A DNA stretch of 64,000 bases from NCBI GenBank assembly GCA_015057165.1, contig SVEY01000007.1, positions 1-64,000 of the forward strand, written 5' to 3'. Shown one piece after another: positions 6,971 through 17,401 of this stretch. Every line of letters starts with the position of its first letter. Positions within the stretch are counted from its first letter, which is position 1. This DNA is from Lachnospiraceae bacterium (GTDB taxonomy: Bacteria > Bacillota > Clostridia > Lachnospirales > Lachnospiraceae). The notes beneath the pieces are model-generated. The model had not been told where the DNA came from and made no database searches. It saw nothing but the letters and a program-made list of their open reading frames with translations. The position numbers were made by a program, and so were the translations under genes.

Positions 6971-9298
6971 TTATTTTATTACAATTCCATCAAAGAAATT
7001 ATTTCGCTTTACAAATCCTTTTTTGTTACCCATATTGCCATTCTTTGATGAGTTTTTCTTCTTTCTATTGGCATTTGAAGCATTCTTATCATAATTCTTC
7101 TTGTTATTGTTCTTATCTTGCTTAGAAGACTTAATCCTATGTGAAATGTTATTATTGCCAGTCTTCATAGTAAGTTGTATTCTATTCTTCTCTAAGTCTA
7201 CAGATAAAACAGAAACCTCTACTACATCTCCAACACTGACAGCTTCTAGCGGATGCTTTATATATTCGTCACATATTTCAGATATATGAACTAAGCCATC
7301 TTGATGAACTCCAATATCAACGAACACACCAAAATCTATTACATTACGAACTGTGCCTTTAAGCACCATTCCAGGCTTTAAGTCCTTCATATCAAGGACA
7401 TCGCTTCTAAGAACAGGAAGTGGCATATCACTTCTAGGATCTCTGCCTGGTTTCTCTAATTCTGTAATAATATCTGTCAGTGTTATTTCACCAATATTAA
7501 GGTCTTCTGCAAGACTTGAAACATCCGTAGCTTCCTTTGAAATCCCTGACATTCCACCACTTAATATCTCATCAAGAGAATGATTCAATTTATCTAGAAG
7601 CTTCACACACGCTTCGTAACTTTCTGGATGAACACTTGTGGCATCAAGAGGATTCTTTCCATCTCTTATACGCAAGAAGCCAGCACACTGTTCATATGCC
7701 TTTGGCCCAAGTTTTTTTACATTAAGAAGTTCTTTTCTCTCGTTAAAGGCACCATTTGCCTCTCTGTACTCAACAATATTTTTTGCCAAGGTTTTATTAA
7801 TGCCTGATACATATTCAAGCAGAGACATAGACGCTGTATTAAGGTCTACTCCCACTTTATTAACACAGTCCTCCACCACATTAGACAATGCTTCAGAAAG
7901 CTTCTTCTGGTTCATATCATGTTGATACTGACCTACCCCAATTGATTTAGGATCAATCTTAACAAGTTCAGACAATGGATCTTGTAATCTCCTTGCAATT
8001 GAAGTTGCGCTCCTTTGTCCCACATCGAAATTAGGGAATTCTTCTGTAGCAAGTTTACTAGCAGAATACACAGAAGCTCCTGCTTCATTTGTAATTACAT
8101 ACTGAATCTTATTAGGTATCTCTTTTATTAAATCAACAATTATTTGTTCAGACTCTCTACTTGCTGTACCATTTCCAACAGAAATCAATTCTATATTGTA
8201 TTTATCAATTAACTTCTTTAAGACAGCCTTGGATTCTTCAACCTTATTCTGAGGCTCTGTTGGAAATATTACTGTGGTATCAAGCACCTTTCCTGTTGCA
8301 TCAACAACAGCAAGTTTACAACCAGTTCTAAAGGCTGGATCCCAGCCAAGTACAACCTTGTTAGCAATAGGTGGTTGCATAAGAAGTTGAACCAGGTTTT
8401 TGCCAAAGACTTTAATGGCACCATCTTCAGAAGTTTCTGTAAGTTCACTTCTTATCTCCCTTTCTATTGCAGGTGCAATAAGTCTCTTATAACTATCAAG
8501 AATAGTCTCCTTTAAGACTTCACTTGTGTTAGGATTATCATTTGTAACAACCTTCTTCTCAAGATAACTTATTATCTCTTCCTCTGGCGCCTCAATCTTA
8601 ACAGTTAGCACCTTCTCCTTCTCTCCGCGATTAAGGGCAAGGACTCTGTGGCCAGGAAGCTTGTTTACAGGCTCATCGAAATCATAATACATTTCATATA
8701 CTGTTTTAGCCTCTGGATCTTTTGCAGCACTAACTATTCTTCCTTTGTCAAATGTTAAATCTCTAATATATATTCTATAATCTGCTTCATCACTAATAAT
8801 CTCTGCAATAATATCTTTTGCTCCCGCAAGTGCATCTTCAGCAGTTTCAACTTCTTTTTCCTTATTGATATAATTTGCGGCTATTTCAATTATCGGAGTT
8901 GTTTCAACCTGCTCCATAATAATATCAGAAAGAGGCTCTAATCCTTTTTCTTTTGCAATCATAGCTCTTGTTCTTCTCTTCTGTTTATACGGTCTGTATA
9001 AATCCTCAACAACAACAAGAGTTGTAGCTTCCATAATTTGCTTTTTTAATTCAGGAGTTAATTTCCCTTGTTCTTCAATTGATGCGATACACGTATTCTT
9101 TCTATCCTCTAAGTTACGTAAATAGGTTAATCTATCAAAAAGATTCCGGAGCACCTCATCATTAAGGGCTCCGGTAACCTCTTTACGATACCTAGCAATA
9201 AATGGAATTGTATTTCCCTCATCAATCAACTTAACTGTAGCTTCAACCTGTCCTAGCTTAATACCTAGTTCATTTGCGATTGTTTGATTAATATCCAT
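6971..9298 (-). CDS. tex: Tex-family S1 RNA-binding transcription accessory protein
   Basis: Tex is a cytosolic nucleic-acid-binding protein linked to transcription. The 775 residues hold the helical N-terminal domain, a YqgF-like domain (about 325-440), helix-hairpin-helix repeats (about 490-560, LEYVSGINKTLAKNIVEYR in part: SGINKTLAKNIVEYR) and a C-terminal S1 domain (about 645-715, ending LEKNRIQLTMK). An unusual Lys/Asn-rich tail of about 60 residues follows and could add unspecific RNA affinity. No clear cotranscribed partner is seen. Confidence 0.93.
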   Translation of the reverse strand: MDINQTIANELGIKLGQVEATVKLIDEGNTIPFIARYRKEVTGALNDEVLRNLFDRLTYLRNLEDRKNTCIASIEEQGKLTPELKKQIMEATTLVVVEDLYRPYKQKRRTRAMIAKEKGLEPLSDIIMEQVETTPIIEIAANYINKEKEVETAEDALAGAKDIIAEIISDEADYRIYIRDLTFDKGRIVSAAKDPEAKTVYEMYYDFDEPVNKLPGHRVLALNRGEKEKVLTVKIEAPEEEIISYLEKKVVTNDNPNTSEVLKETILDSYKRLIAPAIEREIRSELTETSEDGAIKVFGKNLVQLLMQPPIANKVVLGWDPAFRTGCKLAVVDATGKVLDTTVIFPTEPQNKVEESKAVLKKLIDKYNIELISVGNGTASRESEQIIVDLIKEIPNKIQYVITNEAGASVYSASKLATEEFPNFDVGQRSATSIARRLQDPLSELVKIDPKSIGVGQYQHDMNQKKLSEALSNVVEDCVNKVGVDLNTASMSLLEYVSGINKTLAKNIVEYREANGAFNERKELLNVKKLGPKAYEQCAGFLRIRDGKNPLDATSVHPESYEACVKLLDKLNHSLDEILSGGMSGISKEATDVSSLAEDLNIGEITLTDIITELEKPGRDPRSDMPLPVLRSDVLDMKDLKPGMVLKGTVRNVIDFGVFVDIGVHQDGLVHISEICDEYIKHPLEAVSVGDVVEVSVLSVDLEKNRIQLTMKTGNNNISHRIKSSKQDKNNNKKNYDKNASNANRKKKNSSKNGNMGNKKGFVKRNNFFDGIVIK

Positions 9299-9322
9299 TA
9301 TCTAGTCTCCATCTCTTAATAA

Positions 9323-9847
9323 TTATACTCCAAAATCCATTACTAATCCTGGGGAATTAGCTTTAGAAATTGCATTCTTATTCTTGGTATAAGGATTAGC
9401 TTTATCCTCATTAACCGGTGTAGAAATAACAGAGTGGGTTGTTCCGCCTGATACATATGTCCTTCCACACTCAGGACAGACTGCAGTATGAATTGATACA
9501 CCTACAGAAACAACTTTACCGCCTTCCTGAAACGCCTTCTTATATGCATTAGATACATGCTCTCCTTCATGGCCTCTTACAGCGGCCCCTGCTGCCTCTG
9601 GGGAAATATGTGCTGCAGATTTGAAAGACACCATCTCATCAGAACCATCCTGGTATTTACGATTCTTACAAGTCTGACATTCTCCTTTAGGCTTAATCTT
9701 GCCATCATCAGATCCAACACCTTTTGCCTCACTTGCACTATCTACTCCAAAACCTACATCTAAGGATTCATCTTCAACACCTAGTGTATGTCCAAATCCA
9801 TTTCCAGAGAAGGAACTACCAAAATCAAAACCTATACCATTAATCAT
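9323..9847 (-). CDS. Small putative zinc metallopeptidase with HEGEH motif
   Basis: The 174-residue protein has a Gly/Ser-rich low-complexity start, then CQTCKNRKYQDGSDEMVSF (two cysteines, about residues 58-61), the motif GHEGEHV near residue 92, and a CPECGRTYVSGG knuckle near 123. The HExxH-like sequence and paired cysteines suggest a zinc-binding protein of the SprA-related putative metalloprotease type; catalysis is not shown. It has its own promoter at 9889-9917 and an AAGGAGG site. No signal peptide is present, so it is probably cytoplasmic or exported by another route. Confidence 0.7.
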   Translation of the reverse strand: MINGIGFDFGSSFSGNGFGHTLGVEDESLDVGFGVDSASEAKGVGSDDGKIKPKGECQTCKNRKYQDGSDEMVSFKSAAHISPEAAGAAVRGHEGEHVSNAYKKAFQEGGKVVSVGVSIHTAVCPECGRTYVSGGTTHSVISTPVNEDKANPYTKNKNAISKANSPGLVMDFGV

Positions 9848-9888
9848 AATAATTCCTCCTTTCTAGAAAATCACATATATCTAATTAT

Positions 9889-9917
9889 ATTATACCCTCT
9901 TTGAAGGAATTTGTTAA
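9889..9917 (-). promoter_or_regulatory. Promoter of the HEGEH protein gene
   Basis: On the minus strand TTAACA (9917-9912) and TATAAT (9894-9889) are 17 nt apart, overlapping the yigZ stop codon. A second overlapping TATAAT lies at 9889-9884. Confidence 0.65.
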
Positions 9918-10537
9918 TCACAAAATATAGTATACTCCTTATCATCTTTATCAATATGACCTTTTCCATTTGTGATTTCGATAATATCATCTATTACTTT
10001 GTCAGTATTATCCACTCGTATTTTAAGCTTTGCCTTAACATTTTCAGCAAACTCTACTTCTCCCACAACAACACCTTTTTCCTTACAATAATTCTCAATC
10101 TTAGGCCAGATGCTATAATCAAGGGTCACATTTACTTTATTAACAACAACGGTATGTAGAAAGTCGCAATTAAGAAGAGCCTCTTTTACTGCATCCTGAT
10201 AAGCCCTTACAAGGCCACCAGTTCCTAGAAGTACTCCGCCAAAATACCTGGTAACTACAGCAACTACATTTATTAAATCTTTTCCCTCTAACACCTCAAG
10301 CATAGGCCGTCCAGCTGTACCTGAAGGTTCCCCATCATCACTGGATTTTTTTAATTCTTCACCTATAATGTAGCAGGAACAATTATGTCTTGCGTCATGG
10401 TATTGTTTTTTCTTTTCTTTTATAAACGTAGTTGCTTCTTCTTCAGTCTCAACGTATTTTAATTCCGCTATAAAACGTGATTTTTTTACAACTATTTCAC
10501 CACATGCCCCGTCTTTTATCACAAGATGATTGCTCAT
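9914..10537 (-). CDS. yigZ: YigZ/IMPACT-family protein
   Basis: This 207-residue cytosolic protein has the IMPACT domain with the signatures KSRFIAEL, DARHNCSCYII, DDGEPSGTAGRPMLEVL and VTRYFGGVLLGTGGLVRAY. The C-terminal DUF1949-like region follows from about residue 140. Members are implicated in translation or stress control, but the bacterial biochemical role is unsettled. It is transcribed divergently from the PBP gene, with an AAGGAG site before ATG 10537. Confidence 0.9.
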   Translation of the reverse strand: MSNHLVIKDGACGEIVVKKSRFIAELKYVETEEEATTFIKEKKKQYHDARHNCSCYIIGEELKKSSDDGEPSGTAGRPMLEVLEGKDLINVVAVVTRYFGGVLLGTGGLVRAYQDAVKEALLNCDFLHTVVVNKVNVTLDYSIWPKIENYCKEKGVVVGEVEFAENVKAKLKIRVDNTDKVIDDIIEITNGKGHIDKDDKEYTIFCD

Positions 10538-10584
10538 TCTTTGTTCTCCTTAAACTATACATATATTATATTATATGTTTCTTC

Positions 10585-10613
10585 TTTATAATAAGCAATT
10601 TTTTTGATATAAT
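10585..10613 (+). promoter_or_regulatory. Probable promoter of the class A PBP gene
   Basis: TTTATA (10585-10590) and TATAAT (10608-10613) have a 17-nt spacer. The -10 box is preceded by TTTTTTGA. It lies 43 nt before the start codon in the divergent region with yigZ. Confidence 0.5.
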
Positions 10614-10656
10614 AGAGAAGATTATGACGTATAAGCATTAAATCCTGGAGGTTTTT

Positions 10657-13293
10657 ATGAATTACGGCAAAAAAAACACAAATGATCGTTTAAATAAACA
10701 AAATAGTGCCAGAAACAAAGCCAAAAAAAAGTTTAATACAACTTTTGGAAAAAGTCTTTTAATTGGACTATGCGGTTTTGTACTGTTCTTAATAGTAGTA
10801 TTTGGAATTTATTCTACTATACTAATCGCACAATGTCCTGATATTGAAGATGTAGATGTTTCACCAACCGGATACATGTCTAAAGTATATGACAAGGACG
10901 GAAATGAAATCGAAACGTTAGCAGCATCAGGTGCCAACAGAGAACATGCATCACTTGACAAAATTCCTGAAGATTTACAGCATGCCTTTGTTGCTATAGA
11001 AGATGAAAGGTTCTATAAACATAACGGTGTAGATATCAAGGGTGTAATTAGAGCTGCATTTACAAGCTTTATTTCTTTCGGCAAAGAATCACAAGGTGCT
11101 AGTACTATAACTCAGCAACTTCTCAAGAACAACTATTTCACACAATGGATGAGTGAGAATAACTTTATAGAGCGATTCAATCGTAAGATTCAAGAACAAT
11201 ACCTTGCAGTTAAACTGGAAGATTATATGGAAAAGGATGAGATACTTGAAAACTATCTTAACACTATTAACCTTGGTTCTAATACTCTTGGAGTGCAAGC
11301 CGCTTCTAACAAGTATTTCAACAAATCAGTATCTGACCTTAACCTTGCCGAATCTGCCGTTATTGCTGCCATTACTCAGAATCCATCTAAGTATAATCCT
11401 ATTAATAATCCTGACAGCAACAAAGCGCGTCAACAGGAAGTATTAAAGAGAATGCTAAGCCAGGGATATATTACGGAAGATGAGTATGAGAAAGCATTAT
11501 CAGATAACGTATATGACAGAATCTCAACTATTAATAACAGTAGTTCTGGAAGTAGTGCTACATCTTATTTTGTAGATGCTCTTACCGACCAACTTGCAGA
11601 TGATTTAATGGAAGAGAAGGGCTACTCAGAAAGTGAAGCATATCAGAAGATTTATTCTGGTGGTCTTAAAATATACTCAACGCAAGATAGTCATATACAG
11701 AAAATATGTGATGAAGAAGCTAACAATCAGGACAACTATCCTACAAAGCCAAAGGTTAGTTTCTCATATAGATTAACTGTTAATAAAAAAGATGGCTCAA
11801 CAAAGAATTACAGCGACCAGACAATGCTTTCTTATTATCAAAATGCAAATCCAAATTACACTATTGATTTTGACACTGAAGCACAAGCTGCTGCTGCAAT
11901 TGAAAAGTATAAATCAGAAATAATGGAGCCAGGGGACTCTATACCAGAAGGTGGCGAAACTGTATCATACACATTACAACCACAAGTTGCATTTACCGTT
12001 ATGGATCACAACGACGGAACAGTTGTTGCTCTAGTTGGAGGACGTGGACCAAAGGATGGAAGCAAGACACTAAATAGAGCAACTGATATAACAAGACAAC
12101 CTGGTTCAACATTTAAGATTGTTACAACATATGCACCTGCTCTTGATGCTGCGAACTTAACCCTTGCAACAGTGCAGGATGATGCTCCAATGAGCTATGC
12201 AAATGGTCAGTCAATCAACAACTATGACTTCTCTTTTAGAGGATTTACAACATTAAGAGAAGGAATTATAAACTCTATCAATATTGTTACTGTCAAGACA
12301 CTTACCCAAATCGGAACAGGACTTGGAATGGAATATGCCAAGAACCTTGGTATCACAACTCTTGTTAGTGGTGACAATAATCAGGCCCTTGCCCTCGGTG
12401 GTATCACAAATGGTGTTACTAACCTTGAGCTTACAGGCGCCTATGCAACTATCGCAAATGAAGGAAAGTATTACAAACCAACATTCTATACAAAGGTTGA
12501 AGATAATAGTGGCAAAGTTATAATTGATAATTCCAAGAGAAAGCCTAAGGATGTTCTTAAGGAAACAAGCGCATGGTTACTTACAAACGCCATGAAAGAC
12601 GTTATGACACAAGGTACTGGTACTCCTGCTAACTTTGATGGAATGGCAGTAGCCGGTAAATCAGGAACAACAACAAAGAACAGAGATACTTTATTTGCTG
12701 GATATACTCCGTATTACACATGTGTTATATGGGGTGGTAATGATGACAATGCTGTTCAAGGCTCTACAAGTTATTCAAAAGCAATATGGAGAGCTGCCAT
12801 GAAACGTATACATGAAGGTCTTGCATATAAAGACTTCAATATGCCATCAGGAATCACGCAGGTAAGCGTATGTAAGAAATCAGGAAAGCTTCCACTTGAA
12901 GGCGTATGCGATCATGACCCAAGAGGAAGTCAGATAATTACAGAATACTTTGCTTCAGGCACAGAGCCAAAAGATACCTGTGACCATCATATAGGTGTTA
13001 CAATATGTAATGAATCACAGCAAGTTGCTACCGAATATTGTCCATCTACAAGCTCTAGTGTATACATAGTAGGAGGCAGTCAGGGAACAGATGATTCCCC
13101 ATATCTATATGATATAAATGGATTTACAAACTACTGTACAATTCACAACGGGCAACAACAAGTTGAGGTAACAACAACTGTTACAACAACACAGACAACA
13201 AATTCTAGCAATAGTACTAATAGCACAAATCATACAGACAGCAATTCAACTAACACCACTAATTCAACACTTAACAGCACCCGGGAATATTAA
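10657..13293 (+). CDS. Class A penicillin-binding protein (PBP1A family)
   Basis: This bifunctional cell-wall synthase polymerises glycan strands and cross-links peptides outside the membrane. A short cytoplasmic start is followed by one membrane anchor (about residues 33-56). The glycosyltransferase domain has EDERFYKH (115-122) and GASTITQQLLKN (148-159). The transpeptidase has QPGSTFK (active Ser near 486), SIN near 538 and KSGTT (667-671). A C-terminal extension with cysteines and a Thr/Ser/Asn-rich tail of about 45 residues would reach into the wall. The start has GGAGG 5 nt before it. It is monocistronic and ends at a bidirectional terminator. Confidence 0.95.
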   Translation: MNYGKKNTNDRLNKQNSARNKAKKKFNTTFGKSLLIGLCGFVLFLIVVFGIYSTILIAQCPDIEDVDVSPTGYMSKVYDKDGNEIETLAASGANREHASLDKIPEDLQHAFVAIEDERFYKHNGVDIKGVIRAAFTSFISFGKESQGASTITQQLLKNNYFTQWMSENNFIERFNRKIQEQYLAVKLEDYMEKDEILENYLNTINLGSNTLGVQAASNKYFNKSVSDLNLAESAVIAAITQNPSKYNPINNPDSNKARQQEVLKRMLSQGYITEDEYEKALSDNVYDRISTINNSSSGSSATSYFVDALTDQLADDLMEEKGYSESEAYQKIYSGGLKIYSTQDSHIQKICDEEANNQDNYPTKPKVSFSYRLTVNKKDGSTKNYSDQTMLSYYQNANPNYTIDFDTEAQAAAAIEKYKSEIMEPGDSIPEGGETVSYTLQPQVAFTVMDHNDGTVVALVGGRGPKDGSKTLNRATDITRQPGSTFKIVTTYAPALDAANLTLATVQDDAPMSYANGQSINNYDFSFRGFTTLREGIINSINIVTVKTLTQIGTGLGMEYAKNLGITTLVSGDNNQALALGGITNGVTNLELTGAYATIANEGKYYKPTFYTKVEDNSGKVIIDNSKRKPKDVLKETSAWLLTNAMKDVMTQGTGTPANFDGMAVAGKSGTTTKNRDTLFAGYTPYYTCVIWGGNDDNAVQGSTSYSKAIWRAAMKRIHEGLAYKDFNMPSGITQVSVCKKSGKLPLEGVCDHDPRGSQIITEYFASGTEPKDTCDHHIGVTICNESQQVATEYCPSTSSSVYIVGGSQGTDDSPYLYDINGFTNYCTIHNGQQQVEVTTTVTTTQTTNSSNSTNSTNHTDSNSTNTTNSTLNSTREY

Positions 13294-13311
13294 TAAATTA
13301 GACAACAAAGA

Positions 13312-13345
13312 AGAGGAGGTATGTTACATATAACATACCTCCTCT
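13312..13345. terminator. Bidirectional terminator between PBP and glnN
   Basis: A perfect 15-bp stem (AGAGGAGGTATGTTA with its complement) and a 4-nt loop lie between the convergent PBP and glnN genes. T-rich flanks on both sides fit use in both directions, though neither tract is long. Confidence 0.75.
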
Positions 13346-13359
13346 CATTATTACTAATT

Positions 13360-15510
13360 CTAATATAAACCAAATAGTAAATCTCCATATGATGGCATTG
13401 GCCAGGCATTTTTCTCTACTAACATCTCTAAAGTATCTACTGGTACTCTAAGCTCATTCATAGCTGGAATTATTACATCATGGAAATAAATAGCTTTTTT
13501 ATCAGTCTCAAGAATATCCTTTACCTTAGGCATCTTACTTTCAAGATTATCCAATTTATCCTTTGCAAGACTCAAATTGTCAGAAACCTGAACAAGAATC
13601 TCCTCTTGTGCACTAACATTTGCTTTATCACAAGCCTGTTTAACCTGATTAATAGAATTAGCAAGTCTTGTTGTATATTCTATGATTGAAGGAAGTATCT
13701 GCTTTCTTGTTATATCAATCATAGTTCTTGCTTCGATATTAATAGTCTTGGCATAGAATTCATATTCTATTTCAGCTCTTGACTCTAATTCTGCCTCTGA
13801 GAAGACACCAAACCTTTCAAATAGCTTAACTGAATCTTCACTTGTAAGCGCAGGTATGGCTTGAACCATAGACGGAATATTAGGAAGCCCTCTTCTCTCT
13901 GCCTCCTGAACCCACTCAGCAGAATAACCATTTCCATTAAATACTATTCTCTCATGCTTAGTAGCAAGTTCTTTAATAATATCATGTATTTCTTTATCTT
14001 TATTACTACTTGCTTCAACTCTGTCACAAATATCTGCAAGACTTTCTGCAAGAATTGTATTTAGTACTATATTAGGCTCTCCCACAGAATCTCTCGAACC
14101 CACCATACGGAATTCAAACTTATTACCTGTAAATGCAAATGGAGAAGTTCTATTTCTATCTGTTGCATCCTTTTTGAAATCCGGTAAAACATTTACACCA
14201 GTATCCATTCTCTCTCTCTTGATACTATGTGTAGCAGTACCTGTATCAATTAACTGATCTAAAACATCAGATAATTGTTCACCTAGATAAACTGATATAA
14301 TGGCAGGAGGTGCCTCATCTGCTCCCAGACGATGGTCATTTCCTATATCAGCAGCTGATTCTCTAAGAAGTGCTGCATGTTTGTCTACTGCAGATAGAAC
14401 TGCACATAACATCAGTAAAAATTGTGTATTCTCATGAACAGTCTTACCTGGGTCAAATAAATTAATTCCATCATCTGTAACCAGAGACCAGTTATTGTGT
14501 TTTCCAGAACCGTTAACACCAGCAAAAGGTTTCTCATGAAGTAGACAATACATATCATGTCTTGCTGCCACCTTCTTAAGCGTCTCCATTGTAAGCTGAT
14601 TATGGTCAACAGCGATATTGGCCTGTTCATATATTGGGGCAAGTTCATGCTGAGCAGGCGCTGCTTCATTATGCTGAGTCTTGGCTGTTACCCCAAGCTT
14701 CCACAACTCTTTGTTTACATCTCTCATATAAGCAGCAACACGTTCTTTTATTGCTCCAAAATAATGATCCTCCATTTCCTGTCCCTTTGGAGGCATTGCG
14801 CCAAATAGTGTTCTTCCTGTATATATCAAATCTTTTCTTGCATTATACATATCTCTATCTACAAGAAAATATTCTTGTTCAGCACCAACACACGGAATAA
14901 CTCGCTTTGAAGTAGTATTACCAAATAGTCTTATGAATCTTAACGCCTGTTCATTAAGAGCTTCCATAGAACGAAGAAGAGGAGTCTTCTGATCTAATGC
15001 TTCTCCTGTAAAGGTACAGAACGCTGTAGGAATACATAATGTTGCACCTGCTGCATCCTGTCTGACAAAAGCTGGTGAAGTACAATCCCATGTAGTATAT
15101 CCTCTTGCTTCAAATGTTGCTCTCAAACCTCCTGATGGAAACGAAGACGCATCAGGCTCTCCCTTAATAAGTTCCTTTCCAGAAAAGCTCATAAGTACTT
15201 TTCCGCTTGACATTGGAGCCGAAATAAAAGAATCATGCTTTTCCGCAGTGATACCATTAAGGGGTTGGAACCAGTGAGAATAGTGAGTTGCACCCTTCTC
15301 TATAGCCCATTCTTTCATCTCGTGAGCAATAACATCCGCCGTTTCAAGGTCAAGTTGCTTACCAAGACGAATTGTTTCCTTAAGCATCTGATATGTCTTC
15401 TTCGGAAGTCTCTGTCTCATTACAGCATCGTTAAAGACATTCTCTCCGAATATATCAGCTACATTAAAATACTCTCCGTTGTTTTGCAAATTCTCTTCCA
15501 TGTTTTTCAC
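13360..15510 (-). CDS. glnN: Class III glutamine synthetase GlnN
   Basis: GlnN makes glutamine from glutamate and ammonia. The 716-residue length separates this class III enzyme from the ~450-residue GlnA. Diagnostic segments include [10 protein letters not shown] (about 203-212), [18 protein letters not shown], and [11 protein letters not shown]. The GTG at 15510 is the best start, with AAAGGG 6 nt upstream; the ATG three codons later is 15 nt from it. It is separated from fba by a terminator, so expression probably needs its own promoter or read-through; I see no clear promoter in the short gap. Confidence 0.95.
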   Translation of the reverse strand: MKNMEENLQNNGEYFNVADIFGENVFNDAVMRQRLPKKTYQMLKETIRLGKQLDLETADVIAHEMKEWAIEKGATHYSHWFQPLNGITAEKHDSFISAPMSSGKVLMSFSGKELIKGEPDASSFPSGGLRATFEARGYTTWDCTSPAFVRQDAAGATLCIPTAFCTFTGEALDQKTPLLRSMEALNEQALRFIRLFGNTTSKRVIPCVGAEQEYFLVDRDMYNARKDLIYTGRTLFGAMPPKGQEMEDHYFGAIKERVAAYMRDVNKELWKLGVTAKTQHNEAAPAQHELAPIYEQANIAVDHNQLTMETLKKVAARHDMYCLLHEKPFAGVNGSGKHNNWSLVTDDGINLFDPGKTVHENTQFLLMLCAVLSAVDKHAALLRESAADIGNDHRLGADEAPPAIISVYLGEQLSDVLDQLIDTGTATHSIKRERMDTGVNVLPDFKKDATDRNRTSPFAFTGNKFEFRMVGSRDSVGEPNIVLNTILAESLADICDRVEASSNKDKEIHDIIKELATKHERIVFNGNGYSAEWVQEAERRGLPNIPSMVQAIPALTSEDSVKLFERFGVFSEAELESRAEIEYEFYAKTINIEARTMIDITRKQILPSIIEYTTRLANSINQVKQACDKANVSAQEEILVQVSDNLSLAKDKLDNLESKMPKVKDILETDKKAIYFHDVIIPAMNELRVPVDTLEMLVEKNAWPMPSYGDLLFGLY

Positions 15511-15527
15511 GTGTTTCCCTTTCTACT

Positions 15528-15559
15528 AAAAAAGGGCGCCGCGAAAAATCGTAGCACCC
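15528..15559 (-). terminator. Terminator after fba
   Basis: On the minus strand GGGTGCTACG and CGCGGCGCCC pair (with G-U pairs and one mismatch) around an ATTTTT loop, followed directly by TTTTTT. It sits between the fba stop and the glnN start. Confidence 0.75.
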
Positions 15560-15574
15560 GATTCATCTAAGTAA

Positions 15575-16438
15575 TTAAGCCTTGTTAACTGATCCGAATA
15601 ATTCCATCTTCTCTTTAACAGTAGCTTTGATTGCTTCAGCACCTGGTGCAAGAAGCTTTCTTGGGTCATAACCCTTACCTTCATTATCCTTGCCTGCCTC
15701 AATATATTCTCTTGTAGCTGCAGCAAATGATAATTGACACTCTGTATTAACATTAATCTTAGATACACCAAGATCAATAGCTTTCTTAATCATATCTTCA
15801 GGAATACCTGTTCCACCATGAAGTACAAGAGGCATCTCACCTGTCTTCTGCTGGATTGCATCTAATGTCTCAAATGATAATCCAGCCCAGTTTGCAGGAT
15901 ACTTTCCATGAATATTACCAATACCTGCTGCAAGCATATCAACGCCAAGGTCTGCAACTGCCTTACACTCATCAGGATCTGCACATTCACCTTGTCCTAC
16001 AACTCCATCTTCTTCACCACCGATAGCTCCTACTTCAGCTTCGATTGAAAGACCTAGGTTGTGAGCTACAGCAACGAGCTCCTTAGTCTTAGCAACATTT
16101 TCATCAATAGGTAGAGATGAGCCATCAAACATAATTGATGTGAATCCTGCCTTAATACACTTATAACATCCTTCGTATGTACCATGGTCTAAATGAATAG
16201 CTACAGGAACTGTAATACCAAGCTCTTCATCCATAGCCTTAACCATAGCTGCAACAGTCTTAAATCCTGTCATATACTTTCCAGCACCTTCAGATACACC
16301 AAGAATAACCGGAGATTTACACTCTTCTGCTGTTAATAGAATAGACTTTGTCCACTCTAAATTATTAATATTGAATTGGCCAACAGCGTAATGACCTGCC
16401 TTAGCCTTCTGTAACATTTCTTTTGCGTTTACTATCAT
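15575..16438 (-). CDS. fba: Class II fructose-1,6-bisphosphate aldolase
   Basis: This zinc-dependent glycolytic aldolase splits fructose bisphosphate into DHAP and glyceraldehyde 3-phosphate. The 287-residue enzyme shows AGHYAVGQFNINN near the start, the zinc/substrate motif IHLDHG (about 82-87), the EAEVGAIGGEEDG loop, and LVLHGGTGIP and INVNTECQ near the C-terminus. ATG 16438 has GGAGG 7 nt upstream; an in-frame GTG one codon earlier is less well spaced. It has its own promoter (16471-16499) and terminator and so forms a single-gene unit. Confidence 0.95.
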   Translation of the reverse strand: MIVNAKEMLQKAKAGHYAVGQFNINNLEWTKSILLTAEECKSPVILGVSEGAGKYMTGFKTVAAMVKAMDEELGITVPVAIHLDHGTYEGCYKCIKAGFTSIMFDGSSLPIDENVAKTKELVAVAHNLGLSIEAEVGAIGGEEDGVVGQGECADPDECKAVADLGVDMLAAGIGNIHGKYPANWAGLSFETLDAIQQKTGEMPLVLHGGTGIPEDMIKKAIDLGVSKINVNTECQLSFAAATREYIEAGKDNEGKGYDPRKLLAPGAEAIKATVKEKMELFGSVNKA

Positions 16439-16470
16439 CACAAAACCTCCTTATAAAAAATTCATATATA

Positions 16471-16499
16471 ATTATATCCTAAATGGAACATCCATTCAA
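16471..16499 (-). promoter_or_regulatory. Promoter of fba
   Basis: On the minus strand TTGAAT (16499-16494) and TATAAT (16476-16471) are exactly 17 nt apart, about 35 nt before the fba start and just past the end of the lipid kinase gene. Confidence 0.7.
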
Positions 16500-16502
16500 C
16501 AA

Positions 16503-17387
16503 TTACTCAACAAGTATATCTATTGCCTCGTGGCAACATTCAATGTCTATGTCCTTATGTTTGCCACCGTATTCTCCATCAAGAGTCCATGGCATTTCTT
16601 CAGAACAGTATAATTTGAAGTGATTACTTTGGAAATTATATACATGGGCTGATGATTTCTTGATGCCTGTTAAATACGCAAGAGCATCATTAAGTTCTAA
16701 CATATTCTTAGGTGTTCTAACAAAGCATCCTTCAAAAAGCCCATCACTAAGTCCCACTTCACCTTTTATTATGCCAGTAAATCCACCAACCGAAAGGGAG
16801 TTAGTTACCATTCCGTATATGAAATCATCTTCTATTACTGTTTCTCCAGTTTCAATTCTAATATGATAACTTGGAACATTATTAACCTGCTTTATACCTT
16901 CTAACAGATATGCAGCGTGTCCTAGGGCATTCTTTAGCCTTTGGCTTGTAGAGTAACTTGTCTCTGTAAAAATACCAAAAGCTGCTACATATATGAAGTA
17001 ATCGTCTCCAAATCTACCTGCATCGCAAGGAAATAGTTCTCCTTTAGCAGCAATTCTAGCTGAGCGTTCCATCTCTTTATCTATTCCAAGGGAATTGCCA
17101 AAATCATTAGTAGAACCTGCTGGAATATAACCAATAGGAATTCTGACTTTCGACTTCATAACCCCAGTCACAACCTCATCTAACGTACCATCGCCACCAG
17201 AGCATACTATCCTGTCATAATCTGATATAGACGCCATAACTTTGTTAATAGCATCTCCCTGTGATTGAGTTGTATAAACAGTTACATCATAGTTTTCCTT
17301 AACAAAAATATCAATAATATCTACAAGAGAGTTCTTAATCTGACCTTTGCCAGAATGTCTATTAAAAATAAACAGAAGTTTCTCCAT
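16503..17387 (-). CDS. Diacylglycerol/lipid kinase family protein (YegS/DgkB type)
   Basis: This enzyme is likely to phosphorylate a membrane lipid such as diacylglycerol. The 294 residues start with LLFIFNRHSGKG, followed by VCSGGDGTLDEVV (about 60-72), the catalytic nucleotide-binding GGDGT motif, and IPIGYIPAGSTNDF (substrate loop). The exact lipid cannot be told from sequence. It lies at the 3' end of the hprK-to-HPr-like block, 14 nt after the HPr-like gene. Confidence 0.88.
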   Translation of the reverse strand: MEKLLFIFNRHSGKGQIKNSLVDIIDIFVKENYDVTVYTTQSQGDAINKVMASISDYDRIVCSGGDGTLDEVVTGVMKSKVRIPIGYIPAGSTNDFGNSLGIDKEMERSARIAAKGELFPCDAGRFGDDYFIYVAAFGIFTETSYSTSQRLKNALGHAAYLLEGIKQVNNVPSYHIRIETGETVIEDDFIYGMVTNSLSVGGFTGIIKGEVGLSDGLFEGCFVRTPKNMLELNDALAYLTGIKKSSAHVYNFQSNHFKLYCSEEMPWTLDGEYGGKHKDIDIECCHEAIDILVE

Positions 17388-17401
17388 TACTTCTCTCCCT
17401 C

